NCBI GenBank assembly: GCA_902809935.1
Contig: LR778134.1
Coordinates: 2,271,858 to 2,335,857 of the forward strand
Direction of reading: 5' to 3'
DNA from: Ruminococcaceae bacterium BL-4
Lineage (GTDB): Bacteria; Bacillota; Clostridia; Oscillospirales; Acutalibacteraceae
Length of the DNA: 64,000 nucleotides
The position numbers and the translations under genes were made by a program. The notes beneath the pieces were generated by a model. The model made no database searches. It worked only from the letters and a program-made list of their open reading frames with translations, and had not been told where the DNA came from. The number at the start of each line of letters is the position of its first letter. The first letter of the stretch is position 1. Positions 33,785 to 43,148 of the stretch are shown one piece after another.

Positions 33785-36700
33785 TTACTCCTCTTTTCGG
33801 TTTTTCCAATGAACTAAATAAATCACGATTCCAACAATCGCAAGAATTCCAACTGCAAAAGTGACATAAGCCCACACCGGGATCTGAAATGTAGCAGAAT
33901 TGCCCGTTCCCTGAGAAAGCTGATTGGAACCGTTCCCTGCTTTCAAATCAGTGGCTGCAGTCCCCAGTTTTGCTGTTGTAAAAAGATATTCCCCACCATA
34001 TTCCGTAGTAAACATCACACACTTATTATCAACGACCGCCTGCTGTAAGAACTGTGGATCCTTACCATCAGTCAAGCGATAAACATAAATGGTGGTCTCA
34101 TTCTGCATAGACTCCGGAAGACGATAAACCACCGTCGTTTTAGCCGGAAGCTTTCCACTATCTGCAAAACGGATAATCAAATGGTTGCCCATATTATCCG
34201 GAAGCTTTGCTTTTGTTTCCTCATCCGAAAGAACCGTAATACCAAGCCGCAGTCCTTTTGTTGGATCAAGCACATCCTGCCCCAAAAAGCTGACCGCATA
34301 ATTGCCTGCATCTACTGAAAGGCGCAGATTCGGATACTTTTTCAGTTCTGAAAAGGTCTGAGAAGAAAGCTCTCCGTCTTTTTTGGCAATAGAAAGTAAT
34401 GTCTGCCCATTTTGTCCTGCTTCACGAACTTTCTGTGCAATCGAATCCGTTAGATTATTCTCATCATCATTCTCTCCACTTTGACCATTAAGTGCTTGCC
34501 AAATTGCTCCAAGCGGCGTTTGTTCTGTAGTTTCCTCACTAGAAGTAGTTTCGGTCTCAGAGCCATTCTGATCACTGCTGACATCCTGGTTTCCATTCTC
34601 CAAACCCTGCGAAGAACTTTCCCCATTTGGTTCTGAGGAAGTTAAATTGGAAGAAGCAGAGGAAGAAGATGATTCTGGAGCTGGTGGCTGTGGATTTTCA
34701 TTTTTCGCAATTGCAAACAGTACTCCCGAATCATTTCCATAATAAAGAGTGCCGTTATTGTCAGCTGCAACCATGCTCATACAATAATTTTGCTGAGAAT
34801 CCGCTGGTTGATACAAAGTCGAAAATGTAAAAGAATTCCCGTTTAACCGTGCCAAATATAATGCACCGGGATTGTTATTCTGTGTCAAATAAACACACAT
34901 CTCATTGGAAACAGCATCCGGCGCTACCAACATTCCGTAGCAGGCACCATCTTCCAATGTCTGTGAAGCGGTCTCTGATAAATCATCAACATCAAACGCT
35001 TTTAAATAACCAGCTTGTCCATATGTACCGCCTGCTACAAAAACTTTTCCACCAACCACAATCGGACTCGTTTTTGCACTGGCTGGCAACGATACAGAGT
35101 CTGAAATCTGGGGATTTTTCCCTGGCATTATTTTATAAAGCACACCGTCATCTGTAGCTGCCCAAAGAAATCCCTGCGCAGAAACCAGTGAAGTACGAAC
35201 TTTTCCAATTTGACAAGTAGACTGATCGCTTCCCGTTTTTGCATCAGCAGAAACAAGGACTCCATCGTCCCCACAAAAATAAATACGATCCTCTATTTTT
35301 ACTGCACCGGCTCCATAATAGCTGCCGGTTCCGTATGTCCATTTTGGTGAAATCGTTTCCGTTCCCTTTGTGCTGTCCGTATCTTCTGCCGAATATGCTG
35401 CAAAAGTGCCAGTGCTCGAAGCATCGGTCAACCCCACATAAAACATATCGTCTGCCTCATCATAGTAAACTGGAGACAGCCCCTGGTATTTTGGATTACC
35501 GGAACCATCCGTCATCAGTTCCGTGATAAAAAGAGGTTCCAAGGTAGAAGCATTCAAAGCTTCAATCTGCCCATTCCCCAAAGGAACAAACAGTTTCCCA
35601 TTGCCGTAAGTGGGATAAGAATAATATCCCAGAGAAGAAGCCAGGCCTTGTGATTTCTCAATCGCCCCGGTAGAAGCATTCAAGATTTGAACTTCATCGT
35701 CCCGTGCTACATAAATCTGACCATTGATTAAAAGCGGAGAACCTGCATAACCACCCCACGAATTTGGATTCTTGCATTGACTTTTCCAAAGCAACTTTCC
35801 ATCAATAGGAGTGGAAGCTAAAGTTGTAGCATTATTCTGTGCATTCCCGAGATGCTGCGGCCATTGGGAAGAAAGGACTACTGGTGTTTCGCCTGACAAA
35901 CTAGAACTATTGGAAAAAACCGACGAAGATGAAATCTGTGAAAACTCCTCAGAAGAGCTCTGGGAAGAAGACGATAAAGATGAACTTTGGGAAGACTCCT
36001 CAGAAGGACTTTGGGAAGAAGACGATAAAGATGAACTTTGGGAAGACTCCTCAGAAGAACTCTGGGAAGAAGACGATAAAGATGAACTTTGGGAAGACTC
36101 CTCAGAAGAACTCTGGGAAGAAGACGATAAAGATGAACTTTCCGGCTGACTTTGAGTAACGGTTACTTTACAGCTTGGATTGCTGATATTATAGGCATAG
36201 TTTCCCTTACTATCATACCATAGAGTACTTTGTCTCTCTGCACTGACAAAATAGGTACCGGCTTTATGAAAAGTTATGGAATCTTTTCCGTCTGCTTCTG
36301 TTTTAGCAGAAGAAAGGGTATAATCACTGCTGGAAAGTGTCTGTCCATTCTGATCATAAAGAAGGAGACTTGCTCCATCAATAGCGGCTGCCGTACTTTG
36401 AGCCGACATATTTCCTTTTCCAAGTAAGGTAAGAGTCAGCGGCTGATCAATCGTGGCTGCAGCTTCCGTCTCATTAAAATAAGCATAATTGCTTGGTTCA
36501 AAAGAGGAATACCAGCTGGCATAGAATACAACGGTATCCCCATCTTTGATTGGACAAGATGCAGCCGTATAGCCTATCCCTTTGCTATCAGAAGGGCATG
36601 CGTCCTGATTGACAGCATACATCCAATAAACATCAGTAGGCCAGTTATCCTTATCATTACAAAAATCATTCAGAAATCCGCCTGCCGTTACATCAATAAG

Positions 36701-36997
36701 AGCAGACATTGCATCCTTATCCGCACCATATTCGTCTTTGCAGTATTGCGCAAGCACATGCAGCGGCGTATCATAACCGGGGTCCTGACTAATGTTAAGG
36801 CCATAGTCACTAAAGGATTGATAAGTTGCAGGCAACGTCACCTTAACCGGCTGCACTTCTGTGTTTCCATAGCCTTCTACCCTCAGAGTTACCGTAATCC
36901 CTGTTGTTGCTACTGGCTCTTGAGCTACCGCAGGCTGTACGACAAATACAAACATAAAGGCAATCGCACAGAATAGGCTGGCAATCCGTTTTTTCAT
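33785..36997 (-). CDS. Large DUF4430/beta-propeller surface protein of the cobalamin operon
   Basis: 1070 residues. Signal peptide (to about 25, FVVQPAVAQ), N-terminal DUF4430-like domain about 35-165 (YGNTEVQPVKVTLPATYQSF … DVYWMYAVNQDACPSDS … DGDTVVFYASWYSSF), a second beta region to 280, a Ser-rich spacer of four exact-length 17-residue repeats (287-354), a PQQ-like beta-propeller about 370-760 (repeats such as GGYAGSPLLINGQIYVARDD and SPIVVGGKVFVAGG), another acidic Ser/Glu linker, an Ig-like 150-200 residue region, and one C-terminal membrane anchor (about 1041-1063) with a basic tail. First gene behind the riboswitch. Role in holding or presenting B12 is inferred. Confidence 0.82.
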   Translation of the reverse strand: MKKRIASLFCAIAFMFVFVVQPAVAQEPVATTGITVTLRVEGYGNTEVQPVKVTLPATYQSFSDYGLNISQDPGYDTPLHVLAQYCKDEYGADKDAMSALIDVTAGGFLNDFCNDKDNWPTDVYWMYAVNQDACPSDSKGIGYTAASCPIKDGDTVVFYASWYSSFEPSNYAYFNETEAAATIDQPLTLTLLGKGNMSAQSTAAAIDGASLLLYDQNGQTLSSSDYTLSSAKTEADGKDSITFHKAGTYFVSAERQSTLWYDSKGNYAYNISNPSCKVTVTQSQPESSSLSSSSQSSSEESSQSSSLSSSSQSSSEESSQSSSLSSSSQSPSEESSQSSSLSSSSQSSSEEFSQISSSSVFSNSSSLSGETPVVLSSQWPQHLGNAQNNATTLASTPIDGKLLWKSQCKNPNSWGGYAGSPLLINGQIYVARDDEVQILNASTGAIEKSQGLASSLGYYSYPTYGNGKLFVPLGNGQIEALNASTLEPLFITELMTDGSGNPKYQGLSPVYYDEADDMFYVGLTDASSTGTFAAYSAEDTDSTKGTETISPKWTYGTGSYYGAGAVKIEDRIYFCGDDGVLVSADAKTGSDQSTCQIGKVRTSLVSAQGFLWAATDDGVLYKIMPGKNPQISDSVSLPASAKTSPIVVGGKVFVAGGTYGQAGYLKAFDVDDLSETASQTLEDGACYGMLVAPDAVSNEMCVYLTQNNNPGALYLARLNGNSFTFSTLYQPADSQQNYCMSMVAADNNGTLYYGNDSGVLFAIAKNENPQPPAPESSSSSASSNLTSSEPNGESSSQGLENGNQDVSSDQNGSETETTSSEETTEQTPLGAIWQALNGQSGENDDENNLTDSIAQKVREAGQNGQTLLSIAKKDGELSSQTFSELKKYPNLRLSVDAGNYAVSFLGQDVLDPTKGLRLGITVLSDEETKAKLPDNMGNHLIIRFADSGKLPAKTTVVYRLPESMQNETTIYVYRLTDGKDPQFLQQAVVDNKCVMFTTEYGGEYLFTTAKLGTAATDLKAGNGSNQLSQGTGNSATFQIPVWAYVTFAVGILAIVGIVIYLVHWKNRKEE
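35936..36139 (-). repeat. 51-bp tandem repeat, 4 copies, coding for a Ser-rich spacer
   Basis: Four in-frame 51-bp units encode 17-residue repeats of the form SSSLSSSSQSSSEESSQ with two single-residue changes (Pro in unit 3, Phe in unit 4). The near-identity at DNA level suggests recent expansion, probably by slippage. Confidence 0.9.
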
Positions 36998-37026
36998 TTT
37001 GATTCTCTTCCCCTTTTGTTGTTCTT

Positions 37027-37057
37027 AAAAAATAAAAAAGCAGCCTTTTACGGCCGC
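37027..37057 (-). terminator. Rho-independent terminator of the cobalamin riboswitch
   Basis: GCGGCC-gtaaaa-GGCTGC (minus strand) followed by TTTTTTATTTTTT lies between the aptamer and the first gene at 36997. This fits an expression platform that stops transcription when cobalamin is bound. Confidence 0.7.
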
Positions 37058-37164
37058 AAATAAAAGGATAAAAACCCTCCGATCATTTTTAGCTGGAAGG
37101 ATCTTTTCTTTTTCTTTTATGCAACCAATTTCCTCACCGAATAATTTGCTTTTTATTTTTAACC

Positions 37165-37310
37165 AAAAAGATATCCTGACTTTGGGGCCAAATGCCTACT
37201 AATCCGGTCTTCCCGCTTTTGGCAGTGACTGTTTTTGAATTTTCGTTGCCCTTTTACAGTAGAGTGAGCTGTTGCGGATTTTAACCGCATTCCCTCTTTG
37301 GTCTCTTTGT
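37165..37310 (-). promoter_or_regulatory. Cobalamin (B12) riboswitch
   Basis: On the minus strand the conserved order is visible: GGGAATGCGGTTAAAATCC, ACAGCTCACTCTACTGT, GTCACTGCCAAAAGCGGGAAGACC and, at the end, GTCAGGATA. This is the cobalamin aptamer core (box GCCACTG…, AAGCGGGAAG, B12 box). It lies 170 bases before the DUF4430/propeller gene and is followed by a terminator hairpin, so the whole ECF operon should be repressed by B12. Confidence 0.92.
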
Positions 37311-37343
37311 ATTTTATCTTATCAATTAGATTCTGTCAATCTT

Positions 37344-37565
37344 TCACCGAAAAAGCTTGTCTTCCATTTTATGATTTTTTGAGCGGCGGCGAGCTGTTTC
37401 TTCTTCATCGATACAAAGCGTTCCCTCTTGATCATCAATCCGCAAAACGCTCCCCTCCACTGCTCCTTTTGGTAGTTCTGCCGATTCCAATGCAAAAAAG
37501 CGCCCATCTTGATCTTCACAAATTGCCAGTGTTCCCTCAAAGCGGTCAATGCTTACGATTCTCAT
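37344..37565 (-). CDS. DUF3006 small protein
   Basis: 73 residues: MRIVSIDRFEGTLAICEDQDG … ELPKGAVEGSVLRI … CIDEEETARRRSKNHKM. The pattern of a short beta-rich domain with an Arg/Lys tail matches DUF3006, of unknown function. The frame extends back to 37637 inside the YgiQ gene; GAGAGGA supports the ATG at 37565. The stop lies just before the riboswitch region. Confidence 0.75.
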   Translation of the reverse strand: MRIVSIDRFEGTLAICEDQDGRFFALESAELPKGAVEGSVLRIDDQEGTLCIDEEETARRRSKNHKMEDKLFR

Positions 37566-39489
37566 AATGGTGATGTCCTCTCTTTCCATTTGTTTTTTTG
37601 GTCTGAGATTGGTATTTAAAAAAGCTGCGGGACCCATTCTCGTCGTTTTGCCGATTGTTTTCTGCTTTTTTCATCGCTTGCTCACGCCGCATTTCAGGCG
37701 TCGGATGAACAAGGAACTGTGAGCCGTCTCCAATTAAATCCGGACGTCCCGCCGCTTTCAGCGCTGCAATTACCTCTCGCTGCAAATGCGGTTCAAAATA
37801 CTGAAGCAAGGCTCTCTGCATAGCTTTTTCCTTCGGATTTTTTGTCACATAGACCGGTTTCATCGTCCATGGATTGAGGCCCGTATAATACATGCAAGTT
37901 GCAATCGTTCCAGGCGTCGGATAAAAATCCTGCACCTGTTCCGGACGCAAATGCTGCTTTTTAAGAAACAATGCCAGCTCTACAGCATCTTTTAAAGTGC
38001 TTCCGGGGTGCGAACTCATCATATATGGAACCAGATATTGTTCTTTTCCATATTCCCGGCACAATGAAAAATATTTCTTCTGAAAGCGCAGAAAAGACTC
38101 AATGTGAGGCTTTCCCATGGCATCCAGCACTTCTGGCACACAGTGTTCCGGCGCTACCTTGAGCTGTCCGCTGACATGATATTTCACAAGCTCCCGAAAG
38201 AAGGAATCATCCGGATCTGCCATCAAATAATCGAATCGGATTCCGGAACGAATAAACACCTTTTTTACTTTCGGCAAAGCTCGGATTTTTTGGAGAATGT
38301 CCAAATACTCACTATGATCGACCTGCAAAGCTGGGCATGGGGTTGGCGCCAGACATTTTTTAGGGCCTGGGCAAAGACCATTTTTCTCCTGTTTGAGGCA
38401 CGAAGGATGACGAAAATTTGCAGTAGGCCCGCCGACATCATGAATATAGCCTTTAAAATTTGGCAGGGTTGTCAGAAGTTTTGCTTCTTTCAAAATACTC
38501 TCTTCACTGCGCGAAGTTACATATCTCCCCTGATGGAATGCAAGAGAGCAAAAATTACAGGCGCCAAAACAGCCGCGATTCTGCGTAATGGAAAACTCCA
38601 CTTCCTGAATGGCCGGGACTCCGCCTTCCTTTTCGTACATCGGGTGATAAGTGCGCATATAAGGCAGTTCATAGACCGCATCGAGTTCCTTTTGAGAAAG
38701 CGGTAATGCAGGAGGATTCTGCACCAAAAGCAGGCTGCCGTGCTTTTGCAGGACTCTTTTTCCACGAAAAGCATCCTGCTCATCCTGCTGTTTTCGGCAG
38801 GAAACCGCATATTCCTTTTTCGATTTCTGTACCTGTTCAAAACTGGGGCAGTCGACTGCCGGTCCGGGTTCATATTCCTTCGAGGGAATCAGATAACAAG
38901 TTCCCCGAACATCTCGAATCTCCGAAGCTTTCTGTCCATTTTGAAGTCTCTGCGCAACTTCTTTTACCGGGCGTTCTCCCATCCCAAAGATCAGGAGGTC
39001 CGCTCCGCTTTCCACAAGAATACTGGGATGAATCGAATCATCCCAATAATCATAGTGAGCAAATCTTCTCAGAGAAGCTTCCAACCCACCCAGAATAATG
39101 GGCACATCAGGATATGCTTTTCGAATACAATGGCTATAAACCGTAACAGCGCGGTCGGGTCTTTTTCCGGTTTGATTTCCCGGAGAATAAGCATCCATGC
39201 GCCGTGGACGTTTCGCCACCGTATAATGTGCCACCATACTATCCAGATTTCCGGCATTTACGAGAAATCCTAATTTGGGACATCCAAAGCGCTGAAAATC
39301 CCGCAGGCTGTGCCAATCCGGCTGCGCAAGGATCGCCACCCGATAGCCACAGCTTTCCAACACTCTGGAAATAATCGCTGTTCCGAAAGTCGGATGATCT
39401 ACATAGGCATCTCCGGTCACCAAAACAAAATCCGGAGCATCCCATGAAAGTGCTTTTATCTCTTCTTTTGTAACGGGTAAAAACGGCAT
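37546..39489 (-). CDS. YgiQ-family radical SAM protein
   Basis: 647 residues. A B12-binding-like N-terminal segment (PDFVLVTGDAYVDHPTFGTAIISRVLESCGYRV) precedes a radical SAM CxxxCxxC in RGCFGACNFCSLAFHQGR (about residues 310-327), with the YgiQ signature PTPGTIATCMYYTGLNPW near the C-terminus. Substrate unknown; the family is widespread and unassigned. It overlaps the DUF3006 gene by 20 bases. Confidence 0.9.
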   Translation of the reverse strand: MPFLPVTKEEIKALSWDAPDFVLVTGDAYVDHPTFGTAIISRVLESCGYRVAILAQPDWHSLRDFQRFGCPKLGFLVNAGNLDSMVAHYTVAKRPRRMDAYSPGNQTGKRPDRAVTVYSHCIRKAYPDVPIILGGLEASLRRFAHYDYWDDSIHPSILVESGADLLIFGMGERPVKEVAQRLQNGQKASEIRDVRGTCYLIPSKEYEPGPAVDCPSFEQVQKSKKEYAVSCRKQQDEQDAFRGKRVLQKHGSLLLVQNPPALPLSQKELDAVYELPYMRTYHPMYEKEGGVPAIQEVEFSITQNRGCFGACNFCSLAFHQGRYVTSRSEESILKEAKLLTTLPNFKGYIHDVGGPTANFRHPSCLKQEKNGLCPGPKKCLAPTPCPALQVDHSEYLDILQKIRALPKVKKVFIRSGIRFDYLMADPDDSFFRELVKYHVSGQLKVAPEHCVPEVLDAMGKPHIESFLRFQKKYFSLCREYGKEQYLVPYMMSSHPGSTLKDAVELALFLKKQHLRPEQVQDFYPTPGTIATCMYYTGLNPWTMKPVYVTKNPKEKAMQRALLQYFEPHLQREVIAALKAAGRPDLIGDGSQFLVHPTPEMRREQAMKKAENNRQNDENGSRSFFKYQSQTKKTNGKRGHHHYENRKH

Positions 39490-39541
39490 AAAACACCTCT
39501 GAAAAAACTAAAAATGCAAAGAAGTATAAGCTGTGTTTCTT

Positions 39542-42133
39542 TTATAACTTTTCTTTAGAGGAAGCTTCTTCCGGATTTTGTTCCGGAGCGTCCCCCTTCT
39601 GCATACTGCGTTCCAACCACTGCTGATAAGTAATCAGCACCTTACGCGGTTTAGAGCCCTCATGCGGGCCAACAACCCCCATCTGTTCCATATTGTCAAT
39701 CAAGCGTCCCGCTCTTGCATAGCCGAGCCGCAGGCGCCGCTGTAAAAGGCTAGTACTGGCTTGTCCTGCCTCTACAACACATTTGATTGCATCTTCCATC
39801 ATAGGATCCTGATCACTATGCGATTCCGTTGTAGAATTATTGCCTTTTTCAGCAACAGCATTTTTTTCGATTTCATCGGCGATTTTTTGGTCATATTCGC
39901 CTTCGCCGCTCTTTTTAATGTATTCTACAATACTCTCGATTTCACTGTCACTGACAAATGCGCCCTGCACTCGAATCGGCTTTTGTGTGCCAACGGGAGA
40001 AAAGAGCATATCGCCGTTTCCCAAAAGCTTCTCAGCACCGCCGATATCAATAATCGTACGGGAATCCACCTGACTGGAAACGGAGAGTGCAATTCTACTC
40101 GGAATATTTGCTTTGATTAAACCGGTAACCACATCTACACTCGGACGCTGTGTTGCAATCACCAGATGCATTCCAGCAGCACGCGCCATCTGCGCCAAAC
40201 GGCAGATACTGTCTTCCACTTCATTTGGAGCAGCCATCATTAAATCCGCCAACTCCTCGATAAAGATGACGATTTGAGGCATGTGTTCCATCGGAAGGCC
40301 ATCTTCCGTCTGATAATTGCAGGATTTTGCAAGTGCATTATAGGCTTTTAAGTCACGCACATTATATTCGGCAAAAATCTTATAGCGCTTGAGCATTTCC
40401 GTTACCGCCCAACCCAAAGCACCTGCCGCTTTACGGGGATCGGTCACGACCGGGACAAGCAGCTGCGGGATTCCATTATAAATAGAAAGTTCCACAACTT
40501 TTGGGTCGATCATTAAAAAGCGGACTTCTTCCGGCGTGGATTTATAAAGCAGACTGATAATAAAAGAATTGAGGCAAACTGATTTACCGGATCCAGTGGT
40601 GCCGGCAATCAGAAGATGCGGCATCTTTGCAAGATCCGTCACAGTAACTTCACCTGCAATATTTCTTCCCAGACAGACTGTCAAAAAGCTCTTTGCCGAA
40701 ACAAAAGCATTTGACTCGACCAGATCGCGCATCCGCACAATCGACTTCTGCTTATTTGGCACCTCAATTCCAACAGCAGCTTTCCCAGGAATCGGTGCTT
40801 CAATACGAACACCTGAAGCTGCCAGATTCATCGCAATATCATCCGCAAGATTTGTAATTTTACTGATCTTAACTCCGGCTGCCGGCTGCAGTTCATATCG
40901 AGTAACACAAGGGCCTCTGCTGATATCCACAATTTTTGCCGAAACGCCGAAGCTTTTGAGAACAGAAATCAGTTTCTGCCCATTCTGTTGAAGTTCATTT
41001 GTCACATTCTGCTGATCAGGCTCTTTTGTTACATTCAGCATAGAAATCGGAGGAACATGATACCCTTCCGAATCTTCTGTTGGATGAACAGAAATATCCA
41101 TCGGCGCAGTGGTCCCATTGACTGCAGTTTCCAACGCCTTTTGCTCCTGATCGAGCTTTCGCTTACGTTTTATAAAATTCTGTGCTGCTTCTGCACTGCC
41201 ATCTGCATGAGCCGGTGTTTCCAGCATCATTTGTACTGGGATTCCCTCAGATCCCGTTTTTGAATCCGGAATCTCAGGTTTTTTATCTTGTCCAAAAACA
41301 GAAGTACTGACTGCTTCTTTGAGCCGCTCCAATTTATCATTTTTAGAGGCTTCTGGAACCTCAGAAGGCTTCACTGCCTTGGAGCGAACGGGATGCTGCG
41401 GCATTCCATCATCCAGCGGCACATCAATATCAGTACTGCGGACAATCTCTCCCTGCCGATTTTCCCGAGCCGTATTGACTGCTTCCGCAGCTTTCTCCAC
41501 CGGCTTTGTAAGGGTCCGAATGAATTTAATCAATGTGGTGCCTGTAAGCAGCATCAATCCCACAAAAATAGCCAGAACAAAGAAAATACGCGCACCGATA
41601 TAATCAAGCGCTGCACAGACAGGAATTCCCAGAAGGCCACTAAATAAGCCTGCACCCTGCCCATCAACTCCCATATGGTAAAGTGTTGTCAGCTGACTGC
41701 CAAATTCTTTTACAGTAGCAGCCCCGCTGTGACTGCCAAAAGAATAGACTGCCGAACAAAACAGAGTGATAATAATGACTATCAGCCACACTCTGCCGCT
41801 TAAACGGACATCTTCCCGATCCATGGAAGTTACGATTGCAATATAAAGAAACAATGCAGGCCAAAGAATCGCGCAGTTCCCAAAAAGTCCGCCGAGAGCA
41901 TTATGAATCCAGTTCCAGAAAAAGGCACCGGGCAAAATAATCATGCAGCCCAGCAAAACTGCAATCGAAAACAAGACCACTGCAGCCGCTTGTTTATTGC
42001 GGCGCCGTACCGGTTCTGAAGCCGGTGCAGACCGTTTTGTCCTCCCTTTAGAAACAGGTTTTCTGCTCCTCGGTGCAGAGGATCTTTTAGTGCCGGAAGT
42101 TGCCGACCTTTTTGTTGTTTTCTTCTGAGACAC
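39542..42133 (-). CDS. spoIIIE: DNA translocase FtsK/SpoIIIE
   Basis: 863 residues. A Lys/Arg-rich N-terminus is followed by four membrane segments (about 50-200), an acidic/proline linker, then the RecA-like motor with Walker A (AGTTGSGKSVCLN), FLMIDPKVVELSIY and the C-terminal gamma winged-helix domain (LLQRRLRLGYARAGRLIDNMEQMGVVG) that reads KOPS/SRS. It pumps DNA through the closing septum at division and, in spore formers, into the forespore. The neighbours (uppP, tepA upstream; ygiQ downstream) match clostridial gene order. Confidence 0.96.
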   Translation of the reverse strand: MSQKKTTKRSATSGTKRSSAPRSRKPVSKGRTKRSAPASEPVRRRNKQAAAVVLFSIAVLLGCMIILPGAFFWNWIHNALGGLFGNCAILWPALFLYIAIVTSMDREDVRLSGRVWLIVIIITLFCSAVYSFGSHSGAATVKEFGSQLTTLYHMGVDGQGAGLFSGLLGIPVCAALDYIGARIFFVLAIFVGLMLLTGTTLIKFIRTLTKPVEKAAEAVNTARENRQGEIVRSTDIDVPLDDGMPQHPVRSKAVKPSEVPEASKNDKLERLKEAVSTSVFGQDKKPEIPDSKTGSEGIPVQMMLETPAHADGSAEAAQNFIKRKRKLDQEQKALETAVNGTTAPMDISVHPTEDSEGYHVPPISMLNVTKEPDQQNVTNELQQNGQKLISVLKSFGVSAKIVDISRGPCVTRYELQPAAGVKISKITNLADDIAMNLAASGVRIEAPIPGKAAVGIEVPNKQKSIVRMRDLVESNAFVSAKSFLTVCLGRNIAGEVTVTDLAKMPHLLIAGTTGSGKSVCLNSFIISLLYKSTPEEVRFLMIDPKVVELSIYNGIPQLLVPVVTDPRKAAGALGWAVTEMLKRYKIFAEYNVRDLKAYNALAKSCNYQTEDGLPMEHMPQIVIFIEELADLMMAAPNEVEDSICRLAQMARAAGMHLVIATQRPSVDVVTGLIKANIPSRIALSVSSQVDSRTIIDIGGAEKLLGNGDMLFSPVGTQKPIRVQGAFVSDSEIESIVEYIKKSGEGEYDQKIADEIEKNAVAEKGNNSTTESHSDQDPMMEDAIKCVVEAGQASTSLLQRRLRLGYARAGRLIDNMEQMGVVGPHEGSKPRKVLITYQQWLERSMQKGDAPEQNPEEASSKEKL

Positions 42134-42175
42134 TTTTGAAGCTCCTTTTTTATGTAACGGATAACGAAAAATATT

Positions 42176-43108
42176 TTAAAGCGGCATATGAGAAAAGAGA
42201 TTGAATCCAGTCACATGCTCAATAATTCCAATAATAATCGTTAAGACACCGAGGATCCCGGTATAAACGACAAAAATGGCTAACTTGTTGGAAGAAACAA
42301 TCCACTTGAGCAATTTAATCGCAAGAAATCCGACGATCATTGCCGAAAGTAATCCACAAATTACCACACCAAATCCAATACCGCCTGTTCCCTGAGCAAC
42401 TGCATCTTTTGTCTCTAAAACAACCGCTGCTAAAATAGCGGGAATTCCCATAACGAATGAGTAATCCAAAGCAGACTGTTTATTAATACCGCGCATGAGG
42501 CCAACGCTCAGCGTCGTCCCAGAACGGGAAAGGCCAGGAAACACTGCTGCAAATACCTGACCTACGCCAACACAGAGCGCATCTACGGGATTATACTGTC
42601 TGCGTCCCCCGGGGAGCGTTCTTCCATCTCTCATCATCGGACGAACCTTTCGATTCATCTGTATTCCAAAGTACAGAAGTACGCTGGTACCAAGGAAGGA
42701 AAATCCTTCAACCAAAATATCGCTGTCTCCGGATAATATATCCGCATAATCTTTAATAGAATGACCCGTTCCAGGAACCGGCAGGAACAAGAGGAATAAC
42801 GGCAAAAGACCAATGATCAACATCATCAGCAAACGGCGGTCAGGGCTCATCTGTCTCCAACGAAACTCTCTATGTACCAGATCCTGCACCACTCTGACCA
42901 ATTCCCGCAAAAGTCGAAGAATCAAATTTCGATAAACAAATATCACTGCAATCAATGTGCCTAAATGCAGCATAACATCGAAGAAAAGCCCCGGCATTGA
43001 AAGGCCCATCATATGTTGTGCCAAAGAAAGATGCCCGCTGCTGGAAACCGGCAAAAACTCTGTTGCACCTTGAACAATTCCTAAAATAATTGCCTGCAGA
43101 ATACTCAT
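42176..43108 (-). CDS. uppP: Undecaprenyl-diphosphatase
   Basis: 310 residues, integral membrane. Catalytic motifs EFLPVSSSGHL near the N-terminus and PGLSRSGTTLS in the second half are the BacA/UppP consensus. It recycles the lipid carrier for peptidoglycan synthesis and confers bacitracin tolerance. The central region contains an insertion (MRDGRTLPGGRRQYNP) of the clostridial type. Confidence 0.95.
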   Translation of the reverse strand: MSILQAIILGIVQGATEFLPVSSSGHLSLAQHMMGLSMPGLFFDVMLHLGTLIAVIFVYRNLILRLLRELVRVVQDLVHREFRWRQMSPDRRLLMMLIIGLLPLFLLFLPVPGTGHSIKDYADILSGDSDILVEGFSFLGTSVLLYFGIQMNRKVRPMMRDGRTLPGGRRQYNPVDALCVGVGQVFAAVFPGLSRSGTTLSVGLMRGINKQSALDYSFVMGIPAILAAVVLETKDAVAQGTGGIGFGVVICGLLSAMIVGFLAIKLLKWIVSSNKLAIFVVYTGILGVLTIIIGIIEHVTGFNLFSHMPL

Positions 43109-43148
43109 AAGTTACCTCCACTTATGTAAGGCGTAAAAACGCCTCATT

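Noticed and set aside
35811..36149. Long acidic plus-strand ORF (repeats of LWEEDDKDE) inside the 1070-residue gene
   Set aside because: It is the antisense of the Ser-rich tandem repeat; no ribosome site and no homology expected.
43130..43143. Small hairpin GGCGTAAAAACGCC upstream of uppP/tepA boundary
   Set aside because: Short stem, no gene end on the strand with the T-run.
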